Positions 42,756-51,976 of a DNA stretch of 64,000 nucleotides are shown here, piece after piece. How positions within the stretch are numbered: the stretch's first letter is position 1; each line of letters begins with the position of its first letter. The DNA is taken from contig NZ_BAJX01000007.1 in the NCBI RefSeq assembly GCF_000613925.1, forward strand, positions 62,001-126,000, in the 5' to 3' direction. The notes under the pieces were generated by a model. It was not told the DNA's origin. It was given only the letters and a program-made list of their open reading frames with translations, and did no database searches. Origin of the DNA: Prevotella histicola JCM 15637 = DNF00424 (GTDB lineage: Bacteria > Bacteroidota > Bacteroidia > Bacteroidales > Bacteroidaceae). A program made the position numbers and the translations under genes.

Positions 42756-45700
42756 ATGGGAAAAAGACTTACGATGTTACTAGCGAACTTATTCCTTTTT
42801 ATAGGGGTATGTTTTGCACAGACTCAAGTACGTGGTACGGTGACAAGTTCAGAAGATGGTGAGCCTATTGTGGGTGCATCAGTCCTCATTATTGGCACTA
42901 AGACGGGTACGGTATCTGATGTTGACGGTAATTTTACGTTGACCTTACCTGAGGGAAAAACACTGTTGGAAGTCTCTTATTTAGGTATGACACCTAAGAA
43001 AGTGAAGGCTTCACCGAACATGAAGGTTGTTCTTGACCCTGACCATCGTGCTTTGGATGAGGTGATGGTTGTTGCTTATGGTACTCAGAAGCGCTCTACT
43101 ATCACGGGTTCTGCCGTAGAAGTGAAGGCTGAAGATATCAGTAAGCATGTTGCTTCCACAGCTACGAATGCCCTTGGAGGTAAGGTTGCAGGTGTTCAGA
43201 TGGTTACTTCTTCTGGCGAACCGGGCAGTGCTCCGGAGCTTCGCATTCGTGGTATAGGCTCTTATGCAGCAAGTTCTGAACCGTTGTATGTTGTTGACGG
43301 CGCACCTTTCGATGGCGATATCGCAAGTTTGAATCCATCGGATATCGAGAGTATGTCCGTCTTGAAGGATGCAGCATCTGCTGCTATCTATGGTGCACGT
43401 GGTGCAAACGGTGTGGTCATCATTACTACTAAGAAATCACGCGGTGCGCATGGTGCTAAGATAACATTAGATGCCAAGTGGGGAAGTAACTCACGTGAGA
43501 TACCTCGTTACGACCTAATCCTTGATCCAGCTACGTATTATGAAGCATTCTACAAGGCAATGTACAACTCGAAACTCTATCATGGCGCTTCAGATGCAGA
43601 TGCTCGTGCCTTTGCAGATGCTAACCTCTTAGGAAATAAGAATGGCGGATTGGGCTATCAAGTATTCACGATTCCAACAGGAGAGAAGTTCATTGGAAAT
43701 GATTTTAAATTGAATCCTAATGCTAAACTTGGCTATTCTGATGGCAAATACACCTACATGCCTGACAATTACTACGATGAAATCTTCCACAGTTCATTCC
43801 GTCAGGAGTACAATGTGAACATCAATGGTGCGACAGACAAGCTTAGTTACTATTCAAACCTTGGTTTCCTGGGTGATGGAGGTACTGTGAATAACTCTTC
43901 TTTCAAGCGTTATACAGCACGAACAAACGTGGATTATCAGGCAAAAGACTGGTTGCGGTTCGGTGTTAGTTTGTCTTATTCACACACAGACAGCTCAAGT
44001 CCATCCTTTAATGCTGATACGTACGGAAGCAGTGGTAACCTTTTCTATATCGCTAATCAGTTAGGTCCTATCTATCCTTTGTATGTTCGTGATGCCAATG
44101 GTAATATAATGAAAGATCATGGACGCACAGTTTATGATGCAAACCAAACAGGTTTTAAGCGTCCAGCCATCATTGGAAATGCAGTTCGTGATAATGAATA
44201 CAACAGACAGAGTATTGCTACGGATCAATTCCAAGGAAACTGGGTAGCAACAGTTACTCCTATCGAGGGCTTGAACTTAGTTGCTAACTTGTCAGTATGG
44301 AACAGAAACAGGAATTATCATTACCTTGACAGTCGTTTTGGGTCTGCTTCAACAACAGATGGTGCCGTAGAAGTTGGTAACGACCGTTACTTCTCAACTA
44401 ACCAGATATACACTGCTAACTATGATAAGACCTTTGGTAAGCATGCCATCAACCTCCTTGCAGGTTATGAACATTACTTCCTGAAGGTGTCAGACTTGTC
44501 TGGTTACAATGATCATCTGTATGATCCGACCATTGCTGAGCTCAATAACGCACTGGCACGTGCCAACCTTAAGGCAGGATCCAGCACGAATACCTTGGTA
44601 CGTGATGGTTATTTTTTCCGTGGAGACTATAACTATGCTGATAAATACTTCGCAGAAGCATCTCTGCGTCACGATGGATCGTCTATCTTTGCACCCGGTC
44701 ATAGATGGGGAACGTTCTGGTCTGTGTCTGTAGGATGGGCTATTAATAAGGAGAAATGGTTTACAGCTGATTGGGTAGACCTGCTGAAATTGAAACTCAG
44801 TTATGGTGAGCAAGGTAATGATGGATTGCTCGACAGGTCTGGATATCGCATGTATTATCCATATACGGATACCTATAAGACGAGCTACAATGAGGCAACT
44901 AAAGAGTTCACAAACCAGATTGCGTATAAGGGAAATGCTAATCTGACATGGGAAAAGTCGGGTGAATTGAACTTAGGTGTGGACTTCTCGCTCTTCAAAC
45001 ACCGCCTGAATGGAACATTAGAGGTGTTCAATAAGAAGACGACTGACCTCCTGTTCTGGAAGACATTACCGCTTTCTTCTGGTATTTCAGTGACCAGCTA
45101 TCCTGCAAACATTGGTGCTATGAGCAACAAAGGATTTGAGTTAAGCCTGGATGGTGACGTGGTTCGGAGTAAAACTCTCACATGGAACGTGAACCTTAAC
45201 ATGACTTATTTCAAGAATAAGATAACTGAACTCGATCCAACCATTGCTAAAGATGGTTTGAAAGCAGGTTCTTCCATCATCCGAATTGGTGGCTCTCGCT
45301 ATGAAGCTTACATGTATAAGTATGCTGGAACAGACAAGTCTAATGGTCATGCAACCTATTATAAGGATGTAATAGATGCTAATGGGAATGTTACAGGACA
45401 GACCACTACGACTGATCTTACGCAGGCTACTAGGTACGATTTGGGCGACATTAACCCTAAAGTTTATGGTGGATTTGGTACTACTTTGAATGCTTATGGC
45501 TTCGACTTCAGTATGCAATTCTCTTATCAATTGGGTGGAAAGGTCTATGATGGACAGTATCAGCAGTACATGCACTTGGGTCAAAGCACTGGTGTTGCCT
45601 TACATAAAGATGCTCTGGGGGCATGGAGTGCCGACAATACAAGCAGTAATATCCCTCGTTTGAGTACTGCAAAGGCTGATGATGGCTTTGCTGTTGGTTC

Positions 45701-45983
45701 ACAGTCTGCAGTGGATTACTTCCTGACAAGCAGTGATTACCTTTCTTTGAACAATGTAACACTGGGCTATTCTTTCCCTAAACGTATCATCAATCACCTC
45801 GCTTTGAATAGTCTCCGCGTATATGTGGCAGGAGAAAACCTGTTCGTTGTCACAGCACGTAAGGGTCTCGATCCACGTACAACACTTGAAGTTGGTGGCT
45901 TCACATCAGGCTCAGCTTTGATAAGTGGCGGTGGTTATGCTGCCCTACGGTCTATTACTGCCGGTATCACTCTGACATTCTAA
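42756..45983 (+). CDS. SusC/RagA-type TonB-dependent outer-membrane transporter
   Basis: 1075 residues. Signal peptide to FAQT, a carboxypeptidase-regulatory-like domain (VRGTVTSSEDGEPIVGASVLI, residues about 24-105), plug domain (SEPLYVVDGAPFDGDIASLNPSDIESMSVLKDAASAAIYGARGANGVVIITTKK, the SusC signature), and a 22-strand barrel ending in ITAGITLTF. It pairs with the SusD gene downstream for energy-dependent import of a glycan or peptide. No glycoside hydrolase, peptidase, sensor or anti-sigma gene is next to it, so the substrate cannot be guessed. Confidence 0.95.
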   Translation: MGKRLTMLLANLFLFIGVCFAQTQVRGTVTSSEDGEPIVGASVLIIGTKTGTVSDVDGNFTLTLPEGKTLLEVSYLGMTPKKVKASPNMKVVLDPDHRALDEVMVVAYGTQKRSTITGSAVEVKAEDISKHVASTATNALGGKVAGVQMVTSSGEPGSAPELRIRGIGSYAASSEPLYVVDGAPFDGDIASLNPSDIESMSVLKDAASAAIYGARGANGVVIITTKKSRGAHGAKITLDAKWGSNSREIPRYDLILDPATYYEAFYKAMYNSKLYHGASDADARAFADANLLGNKNGGLGYQVFTIPTGEKFIGNDFKLNPNAKLGYSDGKYTYMPDNYYDEIFHSSFRQEYNVNINGATDKLSYYSNLGFLGDGGTVNNSSFKRYTARTNVDYQAKDWLRFGVSLSYSHTDSSSPSFNADTYGSSGNLFYIANQLGPIYPLYVRDANGNIMKDHGRTVYDANQTGFKRPAIIGNAVRDNEYNRQSIATDQFQGNWVATVTPIEGLNLVANLSVWNRNRNYHYLDSRFGSASTTDGAVEVGNDRYFSTNQIYTANYDKTFGKHAINLLAGYEHYFLKVSDLSGYNDHLYDPTIAELNNALARANLKAGSSTNTLVRDGYFFRGDYNYADKYFAEASLRHDGSSIFAPGHRWGTFWSVSVGWAINKEKWFTADWVDLLKLKLSYGEQGNDGLLDRSGYRMYYPYTDTYKTSYNEATKEFTNQIAYKGNANLTWEKSGELNLGVDFSLFKHRLNGTLEVFNKKTTDLLFWKTLPLSSGISVTSYPANIGAMSNKGFELSLDGDVVRSKTLTWNVNLNMTYFKNKITELDPTIAKDGLKAGSSIIRIGGSRYEAYMYKYAGTDKSNGHATYYKDVIDANGNVTGQTTTTDLTQATRYDLGDINPKVYGGFGTTLNAYGFDFSMQFSYQLGGKVYDGQYQQYMHLGQSTGVALHKDALGAWSADNTSSNIPRLSTAKADDGFAVGSQSAVDYFLTSSDYLSLNNVTLGYSFPKRIINHLALNSLRVYVAGENLFVVTARKGLDPRTTLEVGGFTSGSALISGGGYAALRSITAGITLTF

Positions 45984-46025
45984 TTGGTAATGATGGTAAA
46001 ACGAAACAATATAAGACAATATAAC

Positions 46026-47679
46026 ATGAAACGATATAGCTTATCTTTATTAGTATTATGTGGTGCTTTGCTGGCTACATCATGCAATGACCTGAATGAA
46101 CAGGAGCCTGCTGGAAACAAATTGTCAACCAATCAGATGCTGGCAACAAATGAAATGATTCCCGAACGGCTGCTGCTACGTTCTCAGGTATGTTTAATTA
46201 CTTAGGTACACCAGGTATATACGGTACAGCAAGGGCTGATGATTTCGGTGCAATATCGGCTGCTTTGTCATGTGATGCAGAGGGTGCCGACCTCATTTTA
46301 GGTGATAATGGATATAATTGGTTCTCTGCTGCCTGTACATTACAGTCACGTGACGTCCATTATGCCAACCCTTTGATGCGTTATACTATCCCATATCGGC
46401 AGATAGGTGTGGCTAATCAGATTATCAATTCTATAGATGAGAGCACTGCAACAGGTACTCCTTTGAACCAGTTAGCACAAGCTCATGCTATCCGTGCGTT
46501 CGACTATATGCAGCTAGCACCTTACTTTCAGTTCAGTTATGCGACGTCAGCAGACAAGCCATGTGTCCCTATCTTAACAGGAACAGAGGATTATTTCAAT
46601 AATCCACGGGCTACAGTTAAGCAGGTTTATGAGTTGATTCTTAAGGATTTGGACTTTGCTATTGCACATTTACAGGGTTATACGCGTCCTTCCAAGCAGT
46701 ATATCGACCTCAACGTAGCTTATGGCTTACGTGCTCGTGCCAATCTTTTGATGGGTAATTGGGCTGCTGCTGCAGCTGACGCAGACAAGGCTATGGATGG
46801 ATATACACCTGCTTCGATAGCTGAAGTAAGTGTTCCTGCCTTTGATAATATTGCTGATCATAACTGGATATGGGGTGTAGATATTACAGAGGCACAGCTG
46901 AAATCGAATTCTAATGCTGGTTATCAGAATGCATCTTCATGCTATCAGCCTTCTCTGGTGAGGCTTATGCTGCAGCAACGGGTAACGTTCCAGTCATCAA
47001 CAAGCTCCTTTTTGATAAGATTCCATCTACTGATGTGCGCAAAGGATGGTGGTTAGATGCTAACAAGCACTCCACGAACTGGGCAAACATCACATGGACT
47101 GATCCTTCAAAGGGTACTTCTGCTACGGGGGATGCCATTGCCGACTTTGAGATTGAGAATGTTAAAACTCCATTTGATGCCTATACAAACATCAAGTTTG
47201 GTCAGCAATCAGGTATAGGAAATACGCTTAATAACAACGATTTCCCACTGATGCGTGTGGAGGAGATGATTCTTATTAAGGCAGAAGGTCTGGCAAAGAG
47301 TGGTCAGGAGGCTACAGCAAAGCAGGTATTGGAGGACTTTGTCCGCACTTATCGTGACCCTTCTTACACTGTTCCATCAACCCGTACGCTGGTAGATGAG
47401 ATATGGTTCCAGCGCAGAGTTGAACTTTGGGGTGAAGGTTTCTTCACTATGGATGCCAAACGGTTGGGCAAGAACATTGTTCGTATCCATGCTGGAGAGT
47501 CCAGTAATTACCCTGATGCTTACCAATTCAATATCAAGTCGGATGATGGATGGTTGAATCTACGCTTCCCACAACGTGAGATGGATAACAACGAAGGGCT
47601 TAAAGGTAATGATAATACTGGTGGTGCACTGCCTGTATCAGGGCAGAATGGTGACCTCAGGGATGGGGTTACAGATTAA
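46026..47679 (+). pseudogene. SusD/RagB-type lipoprotein with two frameshifts
   Basis: SusD proteins cap SusC and bind the substrate at the cell surface. ATG 46026 starts a signal peptide with lipobox ALLATSC. The frame breaks near 46166-46169 (ERLLLRSQ; a missing G would restore ERAAATFSGMFNYLG). The middle part (MFNYLGTPGIYGTARADDFG ... QAHAIRAFDYMQLAPYFQF ... YGLRARANLLMG, the TPR core) runs to about 46930, where a second missing base separates GYQN from IFMLSAFSGEAYAAATGN. The C-terminal part (FPLMRVEEMILIKAEGLA, IWFQRRVELWGEGFF) is intact. All parts are full length, so two base restorations give a normal protein of about 550 residues. Confidence 0.88.
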
Positions 47680-47724
47680 TAGAGTTGTCCGGTTGCCAAA
47701 CTGAACACCATAGATTCTCGCTCT

Positions 47725-47765
47725 GGGGGACTGTCTGTGTGAACAGATAGTCCCCTTTTTCTTGT
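47725..47765 (+). terminator. Terminator of susC/susD
   Basis: A 13-bp stem (GGGGACTGTCTGT with ACAGATAGTCCCC, one G-U) around GTGA, followed by five T. Confidence 0.85.
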
Positions 47766-47857
47766 CTTCATGTGTCTGGTTTGCATCCTTGAGAAAGCCT
47801 TTCACCATTTAAGAAGTAGGGATCTGTGTCTCTTTTTCCTATACTTTTTCAAAGCCT

Positions 47858-47901
47858 CATCATGATAAGACATGCATTTCATCATGGTGAAAAAAGTATG
47901 G
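47858..47901 (+). repeat. 22-bp-period TCATCATGATGA array, copy 2
   Basis: Two 22-base units start CATCATGATAAG (47858) and CATCATGGTGAAA (47880), matching the array at 25388. Nothing else is seen between the terminator and the folP promoter. Confidence 0.55.
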
Positions 47902-48025
47902 AACAGATGTTAAAGCAACATGGAACATCAGTTTACTGGAAACGAAGTATATGTATAATACTTCCCATCTCTGCGTGTTCTCATTGTGAAGAATATCAAT
48001 ACTTTTCTTAAAAATAGGGTGTTTG

Positions 48026-48057
48026 TTTGCGAGTGTGATGGATTTACATTACCTTTG
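48026..48057 (+). promoter_or_regulatory. Promoter of folP, five bases from the ATG
   Basis: TTTG (48026-48029), 20 bases, TACCTTTG (48050-48057). The first ATG is at 48063, so transcription should begin on or next to it. Confidence 0.75.
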
Positions 48058-48062
48058 CGGAT

Positions 48063-48905
48063 ATGGAAAATATGACAAATTCGGCTGTATGTAAGCCGAT
48101 TAGCTACACAATCAATGTGCGGGGACGCCTTGTTGACCTGGGACAACCAATGGTAATGGGTATCATGAACGTTACGCCTGATTCCTTTTTTGCCGATAGT
48201 AGAGTGCAGACAGAGGAGGCTATACGCAATCGTGCCAACCAGATTATTGCCGAAGGGGCAAAGATTATTGATGTTGGAGCTTGCTCTACACGCCCTGGAG
48301 GAGAGGTTGTCAGTGAGGAAGAGGAGATGCAACGCTTGGCATTTGCCTTGCCAATCATTCGTGAGGCACAACCTGATGCTATTATTTCCATTGATACTTT
48401 CCATGCTTCCATAGCCCGACGCACTGTGGAAGAGTTTGGAGCTGATATCATAAACGACGTTGAAGAAGGTAAAGATCCTGATATGTTCCGTACCGTTGCA
48501 GAGTTAGGTACACCTTATATATTAATGTCTGTTGCAGCAAACCTCCATGATATGCTCATCAACTTCTCACGCGAGGTGCAGGAATTGCGGGCTTTGGGAC
48601 AGAAAGATATCATCCTTGACCCTGGCTTTGGCTTTGGTAAGGGTGCTGTAGAAGGTAACTATGAGCTGCTCAACGTGATGGAACGACTGCAAGTAATGGA
48701 GCTTCCTCTACTCGTTGGGATTAGCCGTAAGCGCATGATTCATCAGTTATTGGGCATTACGACAGCTGAAAGTCTGAATGGAACGACTGTGTTGAACACT
48801 ATAGCCCTACTGAAAGGTGCCAACATTCTGCGCGTTCATGACGTGCGTGAAGCTGTTGAGGCTGTCAAGATTGTTGATGCTATGCGTCATAATACTGCGG
48901 AATAA
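48063..48905 (+). CDS. folP: Dihydropteroate synthase
   Basis: 280 residues; condenses DHPP with p-aminobenzoate in folate synthesis, the sulfonamide target. PMVMGIMNVTPDSFFADSR is the first signature, IIDVGACSTRPGG the second, then SIDTFHASIARRTVEEFGADIINDV, DPGFGFGKG and VGISRKRMIH. The ATG at 48063 lies so close to the -7 box that the mRNA is leaderless or starts at the second ATG, 48072. It is followed by cdaA. Confidence 0.97.
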   Translation: MENMTNSAVCKPISYTINVRGRLVDLGQPMVMGIMNVTPDSFFADSRVQTEEAIRNRANQIIAEGAKIIDVGACSTRPGGEVVSEEEEMQRLAFALPIIREAQPDAIISIDTFHASIARRTVEEFGADIINDVEEGKDPDMFRTVAELGTPYILMSVAANLHDMLINFSREVQELRALGQKDIILDPGFGFGKGAVEGNYELLNVMERLQVMELPLLVGISRKRMIHQLLGITTAESLNGTTVLNTIALLKGANILRVHDVREAVEAVKIVDAMRHNTAE

Positions 48906-49003
48906 AAAGTTTGAAGTGTAAGTTTTAACCCCATAAGAGTTCCTCTTTACGCATCTTGTTTCTTGCTTGATGGGAGAGAGGTGTGGGCAGAATAGCATTT
49001 AAT

Positions 49004-49777
49004 ATGTTTTTTGAGTTTGGACTAAAGGATATTATAGACATCGTACTAGTAGCACTAATGCTCTATTACGTCTACCGATTGATGAAGGAGTCGCGTTCGT
49101 TGAACGTCTTCATTGGCATCCTTGTGTTTGTCATCATGTGGCTCATTGTTAGTCAGGTGTTGGAGATGCGGCTCTTGGGAAGCATCATGGACAAACTGGT
49201 ATCAGTGGGTGTGATAGGTCTGATAGTCCTCTTTCAGGAGGATATTCGCCACTTCCTCTACAGTCTCGGAGCACACCGGAAGGTGAACAACCTGGTGAAA
49301 CTCTTTACGAAGTCCAATAAAGGAGAAGTTGATAAAGAGACAATTATGCCACTTGTCATGGCTTGTATGAGTATGAGTCGTGGTAAGGTGGGAGCTCTGA
49401 TAGTCGTTGAACGTGGCGTAATATTGGATGATATTTGTGAGACGGGTGATATTATAGATGCTCGTATAGACCAGCGCCTGATTGAAAACATCTTCTTTAA
49501 GAACTCACCTTTGCATGATGGAGCAATGATTATATCCAAACAACGCATCAAAGCAGCGGGCTGTATCCTCCCCGTGAGCCATAAACAGGATATTCCGAAG
49601 GAGCTTGGACTGCGGCATCGTGCGGCAATGGGTATCTCACAAGACTCTGATGCATTGGCAATTATAGTGTCAGAAGAGACGGGACGTATCAGCGTTGCCC
49701 TTCATGGTGAGTTCCAGTTGCGACTCTCTGCAGAGCAATTGGAGAGTATTCTTACGAAGGAAATGCTGCTACAATAG
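49004..49777 (+). CDS. cdaA: Diadenylate cyclase (CdaA type)
   Basis: About 257 residues from ATG 49004 (GTG 48983 is in frame). Makes c-di-AMP, a signal for osmotic and cell-wall control. Three membrane helices (residues about 8-70) precede the DAC domain with DGA in SPLHDGAMII (about 171) and RHR in LGLRHRAAMGIS (about 205). It follows folP by about 100 bases; a folP-cdaA order is one I associate with Bacteroidales. CdaR-like partners are not present here. Confidence 0.93.
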   Translation: MFFEFGLKDIIDIVLVALMLYYVYRLMKESRSLNVFIGILVFVIMWLIVSQVLEMRLLGSIMDKLVSVGVIGLIVLFQEDIRHFLYSLGAHRKVNNLVKLFTKSNKGEVDKETIMPLVMACMSMSRGKVGALIVVERGVILDDICETGDIIDARIDQRLIENIFFKNSPLHDGAMIISKQRIKAAGCILPVSHKQDIPKELGLRHRAAMGISQDSDALAIIVSEETGRISVALHGEFQLRLSAEQLESILTKEMLLQ

Positions 49778-49824
49778 CCTAATTGAAGATGTAATACGCC
49801 GTTGTTCAGTTTGGAGAAGATATC

Positions 49825-49933
49825 CTTCGTCATTTGTGGGGATGGTCAGCACCACTCGTGCGGATGCTTAACTCCACATGTGCGGATGGTCAGCTCCACA
49901 TGTGCGGATGCTTAGCTCCACATGTGCGGATGA
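49825..49933 (-). repeat. 22-bp-period CACATGTG array, copy 2
   Basis: Four full 22-base units (49846, 49868, 49890, 49912) and a partial one at the left, each with CTCCACATGTGCGGATG or a close variant. Orientation is opposite to the array at 8664. A 71-codon open frame across it is an effect of the repeat. Confidence 0.85.
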
Positions 49934-50082
49934 CAAACAGAGAAGTGAACTCGTGCATCTCTCAAGGATATGGTACGTTATTTGTAGTGAATAAAGTATA
50001 TTCGGAAGTTGCAATCTTGCGACAAACGATAGTTGATAAACCCAGTTAAAGACAATAGAAAGTACTAAAAAAAGAAAAGAAT

Positions 50083-50805
50083 ATGAATTACGACAATTTC
50101 TCAAAAGTAGCAAATAATCAGGAACGTGACCTGGAAATGTCACGTGCATTCCCTGCTTTGATGCGTAAAGTGTATACATGGATGGCAATGGCACTTGTCA
50201 TTACAGGTGTAGTAGCTTATGGTGCAGGTAACTCACCAGCCGTTCTCCAACTCCTTTATACCAGCCGTGGTCCGTTGTTGATAGCTGGTTTGGCTGAACT
50301 TGGTATCGTTTGGTATGTTTCAGCACGCATCAATAAACTGTCACTTGTTGCTGCCACGATGTGGTTTATCGTGTTCTCAGCCCTTAATGGTCTGACATTA
50401 GGATGGATATTTGCTGTTTATCAGATTGCTTCCATCGCTAAGACATTCTTCATTACGGCTGGAACGTTTGGTGCAATGGCACTGGTTGGTGCGACAACAA
50501 AGAAGGACCTGACAAAGATGGGTGGTATTCTGCTGATGGCTTTGATAGGACTTATCATTGCTTCATTGGTAAATATCTTCTTAAAGAGCACAATGATGGA
50601 CCTTATTGTCAGTGGTATTGGTGTCCTTATCTTTACTGGTCTTACTGCATGGGACGCACAAGCCATCAAGCGTAACCTGCTTATGGCACCTGATGCAGGA
50701 GAGGTTGCGCAGAAGATTGCCCTACTTGGATCATTAAGTCTTTATCTTGACTTCATCAATCTCTTCCTCTATCTTCTCCGTTTCTTTGGAAACAACAGAA
50801 ACTAA
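50083..50805 (+). CDS. Bax inhibitor-1/YccA family membrane protein
   Basis: 240 residues with seven hydrophobic helices. The start RAFPALMRKVYTWMAMALVITGVVAYG and the later GILLMALIGLIIASLVNIFLKS, TGLTAWDAQAIKR and final ALLGSLSLYLDFINLFLYLLRFFG are the family pattern; Asp residues in the last helices fit the pH-sensitive Ca2+ leak channel described for BsYetJ. In E. coli YccA inhibits FtsH, which is another possible role. Monocistronic. Confidence 0.93.
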   Translation: MNYDNFSKVANNQERDLEMSRAFPALMRKVYTWMAMALVITGVVAYGAGNSPAVLQLLYTSRGPLLIAGLAELGIVWYVSARINKLSLVAATMWFIVFSALNGLTLGWIFAVYQIASIAKTFFITAGTFGAMALVGATTKKDLTKMGGILLMALIGLIIASLVNIFLKSTMMDLIVSGIGVLIFTGLTAWDAQAIKRNLLMAPDAGEVAQKIALLGSLSLYLDFINLFLYLLRFFGNNRN

Positions 50806-50839
50806 GGTCGTAACGAGAGATTAGAAACATAAAGAGAGA

Positions 50840-50888
50840 ATGCCCTCATCTGTCCACTTCCTTTAATGAAGTGAGCAGGTGAGGGCAT
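50840..50888 (+). terminator. Terminator of the Bax inhibitor-1 family gene
   Basis: A hairpin with 21-base arms (ATGCCCTCATCTG... with ...CAGGTGAGGGCAT), one wobble and two mismatches. The rest of 50889-51168 holds no feature I can support. Confidence 0.7.
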
Positions 50889-51168
50889 CTTCTGTTCATA
50901 CCTTTCCTTGTTTATCTGTGTGGTGTATTAGTCCTTTTGATTATACCTGATGATAATTTTGAGGGTGTTGCCGGTTGTTTAAGTAAGGTAAAAGACATGT
51001 GGGATAATGTTTTTGCAGACCGATAAGAATTACTATAGAGTTGTTATAGGATACAGAAGTCAGAGTGCTGAGACGGCTTTGTGAGATAGTAAAAAGGGCT
51101 AAAGACTTCCTATTTTCTGCTTGAATAACTGTGTAAGGATGGTGGATGGGAGGATGAATAGTTTCCTC

Positions 51169-51854
51169 TTAGAGCTTCCCTTCATCCCGATAGGAGAAGT
51201 AACCACCGTCAGTAAGAATGACATGGTCTGCCAAATAAATGCTCAAAAGGTTACACGCCTTCTGTATACGGGATGTGAGTGAGTCGTCCTCTCTGCTTGG
51301 TTGGGTATTTCCACTGGGATGATTGTGGCAGAAAACCAGTACTGTTGTATTTTTCATGAGTGCTTCTTTCATCATAAGACGGATGTCAACGGGTGCCATC
51401 GTTAGTCCTCCAACAGATATTCTCTTCGCTTCTATGAGCCGAAAGTTCTGCTTCATCATCAGCATCCAGCCTTCTTCAACGTCTAAATCCTGTATGGTGG
51501 TGCGCATATAGTTGTATATTCCCTCAGAAGAGTTAAGGATTGGCGACTCTTCTATAGCTGCTCTTTGTCGGCGTTTGCCTAGTTCGCAGGCAGCAAGGAT
51601 GGTAATGGCTTTGGCAGGACCAATCCCTTTATATTGTTTCAGGTCGGATAATGAGAGTTTCCCCAGCGTGTTTAGATTGTTATTACACCCGTTGAGAATA
51701 CGTTTCATAAGCCCGACAGCACTTTCTTTTGGTGTACCCGAGCCAATGAGAATAGCCAGTAATTCTGCGTCACTGAGGGCACTCGCCCCCAGTTTCTCGA
51801 GTTTTTCACGTGGGCGTCAGCCTCAGCCCAATGGTTGATAGATAAGTTTTGCAT
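51169..51854 (-). pseudogene. radC: RadC (JAB/MPN domain) protein, frameshifted near its start
   Basis: From ATG 51854 the frame reads MQNLSINHWAEAD and then breaks. One base missing near 51814-51818 (GAC GCC CAC instead of GAC CGC CCA CGT) would restore DRPREKLEKLGASALSDAELLAILIGSG, the RadC N-terminal helix-hairpin-helix part. The rest, readable from 51708, contains the JAMM metal site HNHPSGNTQPSREDD. Known as a DNA-repair protein by name only; real function unclear. As written, translation could only start at the internal ATG 51708. Confidence 0.88.
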
Positions 51855-51976
51855 CGTAAAAGAATGGGCCTCATCCCGTCTTCTATCTTCTATCGGTAGG
51901 GAATTTCAGCTCTATCGTTATGTCTTAGGATATTGATTATATACTGTGTGTGCGTTCAGACGGACGCAGTCTTGCG

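Noticed and set aside
49834..50049. 71-codon open frame over the second CACATGTG array
   Set aside because: Repeat translation only, with no homology or regulatory support.
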